In this document: positions 20,671 to 29,066 of the stretch, in pieces
Layout of the letters: each line of letters starts with the position of its first letter
Numbering within the stretch: the stretch's first letter is position 1
Notes under the pieces: generated by a model
The model's database searches: none
Told to the model about the DNA's origin: nothing
Seen by the model: only the letters and a program-made list of their open reading frames with translations
DNA from: an uncultured Sutterella sp.
GTDB taxonomy: Bacteria > Pseudomonadota > Gammaproteobacteria > Burkholderiales > Burkholderiaceae_F
Assembly (NCBI GenBank): GCA_905198475.1
Contig: CAJKCQ010000019.1
Span: 1 to 32,740 of the forward strand
Length of the DNA stretch: 32,740 nt
Direction of reading: 5' to 3'
Made by a program: the position numbers and the translations under genes

Positions 20671-23046
20671 TCAGAAGATCTGGTCGCGCACGAGGTCGCG
20701 CGCCGCCTGGTCGACGGAGAGCGCCGAGGCGTCGTCCACTCCGCCCACCGGATCGCGATAGAAGTAGAGCCCGTCGCGCTCGACCACGCTTTCGGGCTGC
20801 ACGCGGGTGGTTTCGGGAACGTCCTTGAGCGCGGTGCGCATGTAGTCCACCCAGATCGGCAGCACGAGGCCGCCGCCCGTCTCGCGGCTGCCGAGGGGCT
20901 TGGGCTGGTCGTAGCCCATCCAGCCCACGGCGACCGTGTTGCCCGCGTAGCCGCAGAACCAGGCGTCCTGACTGTCGTTCGAGGTGCCCGTCTTGCCGGC
21001 GATGTCGTCGCGCTTGAGGAGTGCGGTGGCGCGCCGCGCGGTGCCGTTCACCGCGACGCGGTGCAGGAGCGAGTTCATCACGAAGGCGTTGCGCTCGTCC
21101 ACGGCGCGGATCGAGGGGTCGCCCGCCTGGCGGTTCGTCGCCTGCATCAGGGTCGCGCCCGTCGCGTCGGTGACGCGGTCGATGAGGTAGGGTTGCACGC
21201 GGTAGCCGCCGTTGGCGAAGACCATGTAGCCGCCCAACATCTGCCAGGGCGTGACGCTGCCCGCGCCGAGCGCCATCGGGAGGTTGGCCGGGTGGTTCTT
21301 CGCGGCGAACCCGAAGCGCTCGATGTACTGCTGCGCATAGGCGGGCGTGATCGCCTGCATGATGCGGATCGAGACGAGGTTCTTCGAGAGCTCGAGCGCG
21401 CGGTAGAGCGGCATCGGGCCGTCGAAGCGCCCCTCGTAGTTCTTCGGCTCCCAAAGCTTGCCGCCGGTGAGCTTCGGGTCGATCGAGATCGGCGCGTCGT
21501 TGATCACCGTCGCGGGCGTGAAGCCGCGCTCGAGCGCGGCCGAGTAGATGAAGGGTTTGAAGGAGCTGCCCGGCTGCCGCCACGCCTGCGTGACGTGGTT
21601 GAACATGTTGAGGTTGAAGTCGAACCCGCCCACGAGTGCATGCACGGCGCCCGTGTTGAAGTCCGCCGCGACGAAGGCCGTCTCGACGCGCGGCACCTGT
21701 CCGAGCGTCCAGATCTTGTCGACGTTCTTGCCGCTGAGCGGATGCATCACGCGGATGATCGAGCCCGGCACGATCGGCTCGATTCCGCGGGCGGGCTTCG
21801 CGGCGAGGTGGCGCCGCGCGAAGCGCAGGCTCTCCTCATCGAGCTCCACGGTTTCCGTGGGCGAGATCGCCGCGACGATCTTCTTGGGCGAGGCTTCGAG
21901 CACCACCGCTGGGAGCATGAAGGGCGAGGAGGTCCGGTGCTCGAGCGCGGCGCGGATCACCTTCGGACGGTCCGCCGCGGCGCCGAGATCGACGCGGCCC
22001 TCGGGGCCGCGGTAGCCGTAGCGGTGGTCGTAGGCGATCAGATGGCGGCGCACGGACTCGACCGCGGCGCGCTGCTCTTCGGTGCGGATCGTCGTGTAGA
22101 CGTTCAGGCCGCGCGTATAGGTTTCGCTGCCGAAGATGTCGTACATCAGCATGCGCGCGAGTTCGGCGGCGTAGTGCGCCGTGACGGTGTCGGCCGAGGC
22201 GTTGGTGTTCACCGGCGCGTCGGGCTCCACGGCCTTGCGCACTTGCATCGGGAGCGACTTCTCCGTCTGGTAGGTGAGCTCGTCGATGCGCCCGAGGTCG
22301 TACATGCGGCGCAGCACGTAGTTGCGGCGCATCGTCGCGCGCGTTGGGTTGACGATCGGGTTGTAGGCCGAGGGCGCCACGGGCAGGCCGGCGATCGTCG
22401 CCGCCTCGCCCACGGAGATCTGGTCGAGCGGCCGGCCGAAGTACGTCCGCGCCGCGGAGGCGAAGCCGTAGGCGCGCTGCCCGAGGTAGATCTGGTTCAT
22501 GTAGATCTCGAGGATCTGGTCCTTCGTGAGCTCGTGCTCGATCTTGAAGGACATGGCGATCTCATAGAGCTTGCGCGTGTAAGTGCGCTGCGTCGTGAGG
22601 AAGAAGTTCCTCGCCACCTGCATCGTGATGGTCGAGCCGCCCTGGCCGCGGCGGCCCGTGAGGACGTTGATCACGGCCGCGCGCAGGATGCCCGTCACTT
22701 CGATGCCCGGGTGCTCGTAGAACCCGTCGTCCTCGGCCGAGAGGATCGCGTCCTTCACGTGCTGCGGCACGTCGGCGATCTTCACGAAGTCGCGCCGCTC
22801 CTCGCCGAATTCGCCGATGAGCTTTCCGTCGGCGCTCCAGACGCGCAGCGGCACCTTCGGACGGTAGTCCGTGAGGGCGTCGATCGGCGGGAGCTGCTGA
22901 TAGATGTAGGCGAAGACGAAGACGCACAGAAGTACGCCGGAGGCGGCGCCCGCGGCGCACGCGCCGACGGTCCAGCGCAGGATGCTCCAGAAGGTGGAGC
23001 GCTTCGGGGCGCCGGCGGACTTCTTGTTGTTGCGGGGAGTCGGCAC
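20671..23046 (-). CDS. mrcA: Penicillin-binding protein 1A (bifunctional transglycosylase/transpeptidase)
   Basis: The 791-residue PBP1a polymerises and cross-links peptidoglycan at the outer face of the inner membrane. An N-terminal membrane anchor spans about residues 20-50. The GT51 domain has Glu105 in SAEDDGFYEHPG and QGGSTITMQ (135-143). The transpeptidase domain has SSFK (494-497, nucleophile Ser494), SKN (554-556) and KTGTS (685-689). An OB-like insertion lies between the domains (about 320-430). Translation starts at GTG with GAGG seven bases upstream. It is divergent from the thioesterase-mla operon. Confidence 0.96.
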   Translation of the reverse strand: MPTPRNNKKSAGAPKRSTFWSILRWTVGACAAGAASGVLLCVFVFAYIYQQLPPIDALTDYRPKVPLRVWSADGKLIGEFGEERRDFVKIADVPQHVKDAILSAEDDGFYEHPGIEVTGILRAAVINVLTGRRGQGGSTITMQVARNFFLTTQRTYTRKLYEIAMSFKIEHELTKDQILEIYMNQIYLGQRAYGFASAARTYFGRPLDQISVGEAATIAGLPVAPSAYNPIVNPTRATMRRNYVLRRMYDLGRIDELTYQTEKSLPMQVRKAVEPDAPVNTNASADTVTAHYAAELARMLMYDIFGSETYTRGLNVYTTIRTEEQRAAVESVRRHLIAYDHRYGYRGPEGRVDLGAAADRPKVIRAALEHRTSSPFMLPAVVLEASPKKIVAAISPTETVELDEESLRFARRHLAAKPARGIEPIVPGSIIRVMHPLSGKNVDKIWTLGQVPRVETAFVAADFNTGAVHALVGGFDFNLNMFNHVTQAWRQPGSSFKPFIYSAALERGFTPATVINDAPISIDPKLTGGKLWEPKNYEGRFDGPMPLYRALELSKNLVSIRIMQAITPAYAQQYIERFGFAAKNHPANLPMALGAGSVTPWQMLGGYMVFANGGYRVQPYLIDRVTDATGATLMQATNRQAGDPSIRAVDERNAFVMNSLLHRVAVNGTARRATALLKRDDIAGKTGTSNDSQDAWFCGYAGNTVAVGWMGYDQPKPLGSRETGGGLVLPIWVDYMRTALKDVPETTRVQPESVVERDGLYFYRDPVGGVDDASALSVDQAARDLVRDQIF

Positions 23047-23109
23047 GAGGAGACCTCATGTTGGGCGGCGGACACGGGTCGCGCGGCCTGAAGAAGGAGA
23101 AACGGCGGC

Positions 23110-23115
23110 ATTATA
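23110..23115 (-). promoter_or_regulatory. Candidate -10 box for mrcA
   Basis: On the - strand TATAAT (23115 to 23110) is a perfect -10 box preceded by TTTT. The -35 region is GC-only, so an activator may be needed. The predicted leader to the GTG is about 57 bases. Confidence 0.45.
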
Positions 23116-23131
23116 AAAAGCCGGCCCGGCG

Positions 23132-23241
23132 GGCGCCCGCCGGGGCGGGGCCGGCGGGCGCGCCCCGCAACAAGCCCTTGCAGTTTTTCCAGGCTTCTCC
23201 GCAGGGATCCGCGTGCACGCCGCGGCGCCCGCCGGGGCGGG
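23132..23241. repeat. 18-bp direct repeat in the mrcA-mla intergenic region
   Basis: GGCGCCCGCCGGGGCGGG occurs at 23132-23149 and again at 23224-23241, 92 bases apart, in the divergent 309-base gap 23047-23355. Each copy also contains self-complementary GC tracts. No gene lies in this gap. The role is unknown. Confidence 0.75.
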
Positions 23242-23246
23242 TGACG

Positions 23247-23321
23247 TAGAATGTGAAGCCCTTTCATTCCCTGCGCCCGGAAGACTCGAGCCCTTCTTCA
23301 GGAGCCCGTCCCGGGCTTTTT
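23247..23321 (+). promoter_or_regulatory. Candidate mla-operon leader with terminator/anti-terminator
   Basis: TAGAAT (23247-23252) is a possible -10 box, with no good -35. Downstream, AGCCCG (23303-23308) and CGGGCT (23312-23317) form a 6-bp stem with loop TCC, followed by TTTT: an intrinsic terminator 35 bases before the first ATG. GCCCGG (23275-23280) could instead pair with CCGGGC (23311-23316), which would break the terminator. No + strand gene lies upstream, so this hairpin can only act on the leader of the downstream operon. Confidence 0.45.
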
Positions 23322-23355
23322 CCGCCGCGCGCAGTGAACGTTCGTTCAAACCGCC

Positions 23356-23850
23356 ATGCCCTTAGAACGCATCCATCACGAAGTCGTCCGCGTCGGTCCG
23401 GAATCGATCGACATCCAGGAGCACGTCAACAACCGTGAGTACCTGCGCTGGATGGAGCTCGCCGCGATCAACCACGCCGAGAAGCTCGGCTGGGGCGTGT
23501 CGAGCCTCGTCGAGCAGGGGCGCGCCTGGGTGGCGCGCGAGCACTGGATCGAATACCTGAAGCCCTGCTTTGCGGGCGACCAACTCGACGTCTACACGTG
23601 GATCCAGAGCATCTACGGCCCGACGAGCCTGCGCCGCTACGCCGTCGTGCGCGGCGGGCTCCCCGTCGCCGTCGGCGCGACCGAGTGGGTCTACCTCGAC
23701 CGCGCCACGGGACGCCCGACCCTCATCCACCCGAGCGAGGAGGTCCTCGCCGTGCTCGTCGCTCCCGCGGACCCGGAGCTCAAGCGTCTCGGCGCGGGGC
23801 GCCCCGTGCGCTTCTCGCCCGGCGCGGCGCTCCTCAAGAGAGAGGAATAA
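23356..23850 (+). CDS. Hotdog-fold acyl-CoA thioesterase (4HBT/YbgC-like)
   Basis: The 164-residue product shows the hotdog signature IDIQEHVNNREYLRWMELAAINHAEKLGW (about residues 18-46), where the conserved HVNN.EYL region contributes to the acyl-CoA thioesterase active site. It also has REHWIEYLKPCFAGDQLDVYTWI and LRRYAVVRGGLPVAVGATEWVYLD, the typical second strand set. The likely activity is acyl-CoA or acyl-ACP hydrolysis; the substrate cannot be told. It opens the mla cluster, with mlaF only four bases after its stop, so it is probably co-transcribed. A link to phospholipid turnover is inference. Confidence 0.85.
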   Translation: MPLERIHHEVVRVGPESIDIQEHVNNREYLRWMELAAINHAEKLGWGVSSLVEQGRAWVAREHWIEYLKPCFAGDQLDVYTWIQSIYGPTSLRRYAVVRGGLPVAVGATEWVYLDRATGRPTLIHPSEEVLAVLVAPADPELKRLGAGRPVRFSPGAALLKREE

Positions 23851-23854
23851 GGCG

Positions 23855-24667
23855 ATGCAGGAATATCTTTCGATCAAGGGGCTCACCTTCGGCTACGGCC
23901 AGCGCCGCATCCTGCACGACGTCTCGATGAGCTTCGGCGCGGGCAAGGTCGTCGCGATCATGGGCGGCTCCGGAATGGGCAAGACGACGCTTCTCAAGCT
24001 CATCGGCGGGCTCCTCACGCCCGACGCGGGCGAGATCCGCGTCGGCGGCGAGAAGCTCGACCCGTCGGACCGCCGGGGGCTCTACCGCATCCGCCGCCGC
24101 ATGGGGATGCTCTTTCAGTTCGGCGCGCTCTTCACCGACCTCTCGGTCTTCGACAACGTGGCCTTTCCCATCCGCGAGCAGACCGACCTCGACGAGGAGA
24201 CGGTGCGCGACCTCGTGCTCATGAAGCTCAATGCGGTGGGGCTGCGCGGCGCGGCGAACCTCATGCCCTCGGAGATTTCCGGCGGCATGGCGCGGCGCGT
24301 GGCGCTCGCGCGCACGATCGCGCTCGACCCCGCGCTCATCCTCTACGACGAGCCCTTCGCCGGGCTCGACCCCATCTCCATGGGCGTTACGGCGCGGCTC
24401 ATCCGCAGCCTGAGCAAGGCGCTCGGCGCCACGTCGCTCATCGTCACGCACGACGTCGCGGAGACCTTCGACATCGCCGACTACGTCTACATGATCTCGG
24501 ACGCGCGCGTCGCGGCCGAAGGCACGCCCGCGCAGATGCGCGCCTCGGACGATCCCTTTGTGCGCCAGTTCGTCGGGGGGCTCCCCGACGGGCCGGTGCG
24601 CTTCCAGTACCCGGCGCCCGACTACGCGAAGGACCTCGGCTTCGGCGCGCGGCAGGGAGACAGGTGA
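23855..24667 (+). CDS. mlaF: Phospholipid transport ABC ATPase MlaF
   Basis: MlaF powers the MlaFEDB inner-membrane complex, which moves phospholipids between the membranes. The 270-residue product has Walker A GGSGMGKT (37-44), the Q-loop at Gln88, the signature SGGMA (142-146), Walker B LILYDE (161-166) and the switch His199 in IVTHD. AGAGGAA precedes ATG 23855. The stop overlaps the mlaE start by one base. Confidence 0.95.
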   Translation: MQEYLSIKGLTFGYGQRRILHDVSMSFGAGKVVAIMGGSGMGKTTLLKLIGGLLTPDAGEIRVGGEKLDPSDRRGLYRIRRRMGMLFQFGALFTDLSVFDNVAFPIREQTDLDEETVRDLVLMKLNAVGLRGAANLMPSEISGGMARRVALARTIALDPALILYDEPFAGLDPISMGVTARLIRSLSKALGATSLIVTHDVAETFDIADYVYMISDARVAAEGTPAQMRASDDPFVRQFVGGLPDGPVRFQYPAPDYAKDLGFGARQGDR

Positions 24668-25446
24668 TGCTCTCGAACCTTCTTGCAAAAATCGGCGGTT
24701 TCGTGCTCGGGCTCTTCGCCTCGGTCGGCCGTTTCGGCATCTTCTCGGGCCAAGTGCTCTCGCGCCTGCCGGGCGCGGGGCTGCGCACCGTCTGCCAGCA
24801 GATCCACTTCATTGGCAACTATTCGCTCCTCATCATCGGCGTCTCAGGCCTCTTCGTTGGGTTCGTGCTCGGGCTGCAGGGCTACTACGTGCTCGTGAGC
24901 TACGGCAGCGAGGAGGCCCTGGGCGTCCTGGTCGCGATGTCGCTCGTGCGCGAGCTCGGCCCCGTCGTCACGGCGCTCCTCTTCGCCGGACGCGCCGGCA
25001 CGGCGCTCACGGCCGAGATCGGCCTGATGCGCTCGGGCGAGCAGCTCGCGGCCATGGAGATGATGGGCGTGGATCCCTTCCGCCGCGTCCTCGCGCCGCG
25101 CTTCATCGGCGGCTTCATTGCCATGCCGGTCCTCGCGCTCATCTTCTCGGCCGTGGGCATCATCGGCGCCTGGATCGTCGGCGTCGGACTCATCGGCACC
25201 GACGCGGGCGCGTTCTGGTCGCAGATGCAGGCGGCCGTCGACATCTTCCACGACGTCATGAACGGTTTCGTGAAGAGCGTGGTCTTCGGCGTGGCCGTGA
25301 CGCTCGTCGCGCTCTACCAGGGCTACGCCTCGCGTCCGACCCCCGACGGCGTCGCGCGCGCCACGACCACGACGGTGGTCGTCTCCTCCCTTCTCGTCCT
25401 CGGGCTCGACTTCATCATGACGGCCTGGATGTTCACCTCGGTTTGA
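24667..25446 (+). CDS. mlaE: Phospholipid transport permease MlaE
   Basis: The 259-residue MlaE is the membrane subunit of the MlaFEDB transporter. It has an amphipathic N-terminus, several hydrophobic segments, and the family stretches GLFVGFVLGLQGYYVL, LVRELGPVVTALLFAGRAGTALTAEIGLMR and EQLAAMEMMGVDPFRRVLAPRFIGG, which contact MlaF. The start is ATG 24667, overlapping the mlaF TGA; the adjacent in-frame GTG 24664 is also possible. mlaD follows after 25 bases. Confidence 0.95.
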   Translation: MLSNLLAKIGGFVLGLFASVGRFGIFSGQVLSRLPGAGLRTVCQQIHFIGNYSLLIIGVSGLFVGFVLGLQGYYVLVSYGSEEALGVLVAMSLVRELGPVVTALLFAGRAGTALTAEIGLMRSGEQLAAMEMMGVDPFRRVLAPRFIGGFIAMPVLALIFSAVGIIGAWIVGVGLIGTDAGAFWSQMQAAVDIFHDVMNGFVKSVVFGVAVTLVALYQGYASRPTPDGVARATTTTVVVSSLLVLGLDFIMTAWMFTSV

Positions 25447-25471
25447 CACACGTAAATTTTGAGCTTCAGAC

Positions 25472-25942
25472 ATGCAGAACAATCGCTCACTTGAAATCAT
25501 GGTCGGGCTCTTTCTGGTGCTCGGCTTCCTCGCGGCGCTCTTCATGGCGCTTCAGGCCGCGAACCTCGGGAGCTTCTCCTTCGGCAACAAGACCTACGCG
25601 GTCACGGCGGACTTCGACAACATCGGCGGCCTCAAGCCCCGCGCGGCCGTGAAGAGCGCGGGCGTGGTGGTCGGGCGCGTGCGCTCGGTCGCCTTCGACC
25701 CCCAGACCTTCCAGGCGCGCGTCACGATGGACATGGACGCGCGCTATCCCTTCCCGGACGACAGCTCCGCGAAGATCCTCACGGCGGGGCTCTTGGGCGA
25801 GCAGTACGTCGGCATCGAGGCGGGCGCGGACGAGGAGAACCTCAAGGAGGGCTCCCGCATCAAGCGCACCCAGAGCGCCGTCGTGCTCGAAAACCTGATC
25901 AGCCAGTTCCTCTACTCCAAGGCCGAGGACGGAGGCAAGTAA
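25472..25942 (+). CDS. mlaD: Phospholipid-binding MCE protein MlaD
   Basis: MlaD forms a periplasmic hexameric ring that passes lipid to or from MlaC. The 156-residue product has one N-terminal membrane helix (about residues 7-28, LEIMVGLFLVLGFLAALFMA). The MCE domain follows (YAVTADFDNIGGLKPRAAVKSAGVVVGRV, then GLLGEQYVGIEAG). It is somewhat shorter than E. coli MlaD. The upstream 25 bases lack a strong Shine-Dalgarno. Its TAA overlaps the mlaA ATG. Confidence 0.95.
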   Translation: MQNNRSLEIMVGLFLVLGFLAALFMALQAANLGSFSFGNKTYAVTADFDNIGGLKPRAAVKSAGVVVGRVRSVAFDPQTFQARVTMDMDARYPFPDDSSAKILTAGLLGEQYVGIEAGADEENLKEGSRIKRTQSAVVLENLISQFLYSKAEDGGK

Positions 25943-26700
25943 TGATGAAACGCTCCCTCATGCTCGGCGCGGCCGCCTCGGCCCTTCTGCTCGCGGGCTG
26001 CGCGGAGGTGCCGCCCAATGCGGGCGAGAATCCCGCGGACCCCTACGAGGCCTTCAACCGCAACGTCTACGCCTTCAACGACGCGCTCGACCGCGCGGTC
26101 GCCAAGCCCGTCGCGCGCGCCTACGTCGAGTGGACGCCCGAACTCGTCCGCACGGGCGTCTCGAACGCCATGGACAACCTCGGTGACCCGGGCAACGGCG
26201 TCAACAACATCCTTCAGGGGAAGGTGAACGACGGCATCGGCAGCTTCTTGCGCTTCCTCGTCAACTCCACCTTCGGCGTCGCGGGGCTCTTCGACGTCGC
26301 GGGCGAAATCGGACTCGAGGAGAAGCCCGAGGACTTCGGGCAGACGCTCGGCGTCTGGGGCGTCGGCCAGGGCTCGTACCTGGTGCTCCCGATCCTCGGC
26401 CCCTCGTCGACGCGCGACTGGCTGCGCCACCCCGTCGGGTGGGCGACCAATCCGACCACCTACGCCCTCTGGGATGAGGACTGGTACTGGGGCGCGTCGC
26501 TCTGGCTCGTGGACGGCATCGACGCGCGCGCGCGGCTCCTGCCCCTCGAGGCGATGCGCGCCTCGACCGTGGATGAATACGCCGCGGTGCGCGACGCCTA
26601 CCTCGGCGCGCGCGAACGCGCCGTCCTCGACGGCCGTGCGCCCGACGCCGAAGCCGAACTCAAGACGCTCACGCCGCTCGACTTCGGCGACGACGAATGA
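25942..26700 (+). CDS. mlaA: Outer-membrane lipoprotein MlaA (VacJ)
   Basis: MlaA sits in the outer membrane with porins and removes mislocalised phospholipids from the outer leaflet. The 252-residue product has a lipoprotein signal with lipobox LLLAGC (Cys20). DPYEAFNRNVYAFNDALDRAVAKPVA, LGDPGNGVNNILQGK and LGVWGVGQGSYLVLPILGPSSTRD are MlaA/VacJ hallmarks. E. coli keeps mlaA elsewhere; its inclusion between mlaD and mlaC is a beta-type arrangement and makes this cluster a full inner-to-outer membrane pathway. Confidence 0.96.
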   Translation: MMKRSLMLGAAASALLLAGCAEVPPNAGENPADPYEAFNRNVYAFNDALDRAVAKPVARAYVEWTPELVRTGVSNAMDNLGDPGNGVNNILQGKVNDGIGSFLRFLVNSTFGVAGLFDVAGEIGLEEKPEDFGQTLGVWGVGQGSYLVLPILGPSSTRDWLRHPVGWATNPTTYALWDEDWYWGASLWLVDGIDARARLLPLEAMRASTVDEYAAVRDAYLGARERAVLDGRAPDAEAELKTLTPLDFGDDE

Positions 26701-26732
26701 GCGGCCGGACACTTCCTCAAGGAGACACATTC

Positions 26733-27404
26733 ATGCAGCGCAGAACGCTTCTGACGGGCTCGCTTCTTCTCGCCGCCGGCGCGGCGCTTCCCGCCGCCGC
26801 CTTCGCCGAGTCGCTCCCCTACGACGACAAGGGCGATCCGTTCGCCTTCGTGGTGGACCTCTCCAACGCCGTACTCGAGCGCATCCGCGGCAGCGAGTCG
26901 CTCAAGTCGGGCGACCTCGAGAGCCTGCGTCGGCTCGTCGACGCGGTGATCATGCCCGCGACGGACTTCACGATGATGACCCGCATGACGGTGGGTCCGA
27001 AGTGGCGCCAGGCGATGCCCGAACAGCGCCGCGCCCTGCAGGACGGGTTCGAGCTGCTGCTGATGCGCGTCTACGCGGGCGGCCTCTCGGCCGTGAAGGA
27101 CCAGAAGTGCGAGCTGCGCCCGACGCGCGTGAAGACCGTGCGCGACGAAATGGTGATCCGCACGCTCCTCACCTCGGCCTCGGCCAACCCGATCGCGCTC
27201 GACTATCGCATCTACCGCAACAAGGCGGGCGCCTGGAAGGTGGTGGACGTCAACATCGAGGGCATCTGGATGGTGGAGAACTACCGCTCGCAGTTCGCCG
27301 CCGTGCTCTCGCAGGACGGCGTCGACGGGCTCATCCGCCTCTTCAACGAAAAGGGTGAGGAGCTCGCCCGCGAAGTGAAGGCGAAGAACGAGGCGCAGAA
27401 GTGA
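26733..27404 (+). CDS. mlaC: Periplasmic phospholipid-binding protein MlaC
   Basis: MlaC shuttles phospholipids across the periplasm between MlaA and MlaD. ATG 26733 follows CAAGGAGA and gives 223 residues; the family body is visible as DFTMMTRMTVGPKWRQAMPEQRRALQDGFELLL and YRIYRNKAGAWKVVDVNIEGIWMVENYRSQF. The signal peptide MQRRTLLTGSLLLAAGAALP..AFA has a twin-arginine start (RRTLL) followed by a moderately hydrophobic core, so Tat export is possible although MlaC is normally a Sec substrate. mlaB overlaps its stop by four bases. Confidence 0.94.
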   Translation: MQRRTLLTGSLLLAAGAALPAAAFAESLPYDDKGDPFAFVVDLSNAVLERIRGSESLKSGDLESLRRLVDAVIMPATDFTMMTRMTVGPKWRQAMPEQRRALQDGFELLLMRVYAGGLSAVKDQKCELRPTRVKTVRDEMVIRTLLTSASANPIALDYRIYRNKAGAWKVVDVNIEGIWMVENYRSQFAAVLSQDGVDGLIRLFNEKGEELAREVKAKNEAQK

Positions 27405-27658
27405 AGCCCGCCGAGGAACGCATCGACTTTGAGAACGCCCGCCGGGTGAAGGCGGCCGTCATCGCCGCGATCGACGCGGGCGATGGGGTCGTGGACCTCT
27501 CGGGCGTGAAGAGCGCCGACAGCGCCGCGCTCTCGGTGCTGCTCGCCGCAGAGCGGCGCGCCCTCGCGCGCGGCCTCGAGTGCCGCATCGTCGGCCTCCC
27601 GGAAAACCTCCGGACGCTTGCGCGCCTCTACGGCGTCGAGCCGCTGCTCGGCCTCTGA
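27401..27658 (+). CDS. mlaB: STAS-domain protein MlaB
   Basis: The 85-residue product is a single STAS domain with the motif VDLSGVKSADSAALSVLLAAERRALARG (about residues 26-53) and LRTLARLYGVEPLL at the end. MlaB binds MlaF in the cytoplasm and stabilises the transporter. It starts with GTG inside the mlaC stop (GTGA), which suggests translational coupling. A 57-base gap without clear regulatory signals precedes murA. Confidence 0.92.
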   Translation: MKPAEERIDFENARRVKAAVIAAIDAGDGVVDLSGVKSADSAALSVLLAAERRALARGLECRIVGLPENLRTLARLYGVEPLLGL

Positions 27659-27715
27659 CGGGCCGACGGGGTTCTGCGCGAGACAACATCACATACGAAC
27701 ACGGTTCCTTCTCCA

Positions 27716-28969
27716 ATGGAAAAACTCAAGATCCGCGGCGGCCGCCGGCTCGTCGGCGAAGTCCACGTGAGCGGCGCGAAGAACGCCGCGCTCCCCATTC
27801 TCTGCGCGTCGCTCCTTACGGCGCAGGACCTGAAGCTCTCGAACGTCCCCGACCTCGCCGACGTGCGCACGATGCTCCGGCTCCTCGAAGGCATGGGCGT
27901 CAAGGTCGAGCGGCGCGGCCACGAGGTGACGCTCAACGCCGGGGCGCTCACGAGCACGGTCGCGCCCTATGAGCTCGTGAAGACGATGCGCGCCTCGATC
28001 CTCACGCTCTGCCCGCTCGCGGCGCGCTTCGGCTCGGCCCGCGTGAGCCTGCCCGGAGGGTGCGCCATCGGTGCGCGTCCGGTGGACCAGCACATCAAGG
28101 GGCTGCGCGCCCTCGGCGCGAAGGTCGAGATCGACCACGGCTACGTGGACGCGCAGGCGTCCCGCCTCAAGGGCGCGCGCATCGTCACCGACATGGTGAC
28201 CGTCACCGGCACGGAGAACCTGATGATGGCCGCGGTGCTCGCCGAGGGCCGCACCGTCATCGAGAACGCCGCGCGCGAACCCGAGGTCTCCGACCTCGCC
28301 GAGTGCCTCAACGCCATGGGCGCGCGCATTTCGGGCGCCGGGACCCCGACGATCGTGATCGACGGCGTTGAGACGCTGCACGGCGCGGAGCACCGCGTGA
28401 TCGCCGACCGCATCGAGGCGGGCAGCTACCTCTGCGCGGCCGCGGCGACCCGCGGCGACGTGCTCGTGCGCGGCTGCGTCCCGCACGACCTCGAGGCCGT
28501 GACGGCCAAGCTCGCCGAAATGGGCGCCGGACTCGAACAGGGCGGCGACTGGATCCGCCTCTCGATGTCGGGGCGTCCGCACCCGGTGAAGATCCGCACC
28601 ACACCGCACCCGGGGTTCCCGACCGACATGCAGGCGCAGTTCATGGCCGTGGCGGCCCTGGCCGACGGCGCCTCGGAGATCACCGAGACGATCTTCGAGA
28701 ACCGCTTCATGCACGTTCCCGAACTCGCTCGCATGGGCGCAAAGATCCGCGTCAACGGCAATACGGCCGTGGTCACGGGCGTCGAGACGCTCGAAGGGGC
28801 CGACGTGATGGCGACCGATCTGCGCGCCTCCGCCTCGCTCGTCATTGCGGCGCTCGCCGCGCAGGGCGAGAGCACGGTGGACCGGCTCTACCACCTCGAC
28901 CGCGGCTACGAGCGCATGGAGGAGAAGCTGCGCGTCCTCGGCGCCGACGTCGAGCGCGTGCGCGGCTGA
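27716..28969 (+). CDS. murA: UDP-N-acetylglucosamine 1-carboxyvinyltransferase
   Basis: MurA makes the first committed step of peptidoglycan synthesis, transferring enolpyruvate from PEP to UDP-GlcNAc, and is the fosfomycin target. The 417-residue product has Lys22-Asn23 in SGAKNAALPI, and Cys116 in LPGGCAIGARPVDQHIKGL, so the fosfomycin-sensitive cysteine is kept. PGFPTDMQAQ provides the catalytic aspartate. No Shine-Dalgarno is recognisable before ATG 27716. In related Burkholderiales murA is followed by hisG; here a 168-base gap and hinT follow. Confidence 0.97.
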   Translation: MEKLKIRGGRRLVGEVHVSGAKNAALPILCASLLTAQDLKLSNVPDLADVRTMLRLLEGMGVKVERRGHEVTLNAGALTSTVAPYELVKTMRASILTLCPLAARFGSARVSLPGGCAIGARPVDQHIKGLRALGAKVEIDHGYVDAQASRLKGARIVTDMVTVTGTENLMMAAVLAEGRTVIENAAREPEVSDLAECLNAMGARISGAGTPTIVIDGVETLHGAEHRVIADRIEAGSYLCAAAATRGDVLVRGCVPHDLEAVTAKLAEMGAGLEQGGDWIRLSMSGRPHPVKIRTTPHPGFPTDMQAQFMAVAALADGASEITETIFENRFMHVPELARMGAKIRVNGNTAVVTGVETLEGADVMATDLRASASLVIAALAAQGESTVDRLYHLDRGYERMEEKLRVLGADVERVRG

Positions 28970-28975
28970 GGACGG

Positions 28976-29066
28976 GGTGAACCTCGACCTTCGGTCAGGT
29001 TGACCGCGCGGCGCCCGATCAGCCAATATGTCGAATGGAGCTTCCGGCCCCTCGGTCCGGAGCTCC
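28976..29066 (+). repeat. Two hairpins between murA and hinT
   Basis: An imperfect stem pairs GGT-G-AACCT-C-GACC (28976-28989) with GGTC-AGGTT-G-ACC (28993-29005). A second stem pairs GGAGCT-t-CCGG (29037-29047) with CCGGAGCTCC (29057-29066). Neither has a T-run. TTGACC (29000-29005) could be a -35 box for hinT, but only a poor -10 (CAATAT, 29024-29029) stands at the right distance. Confidence 0.4.

Noticed and set aside
21061..23091. A long + strand open frame within mrcA
   Set aside because: mrcA on the - strand has complete catalytic motifs; the + frame is His/Arg/Asp-rich shadow sequence.
23047..23355. A small ORF in the mrcA-thioesterase gap
   Set aside because: The frames are driven by GC-repeat sequence, with no start signal and no recognisable product.
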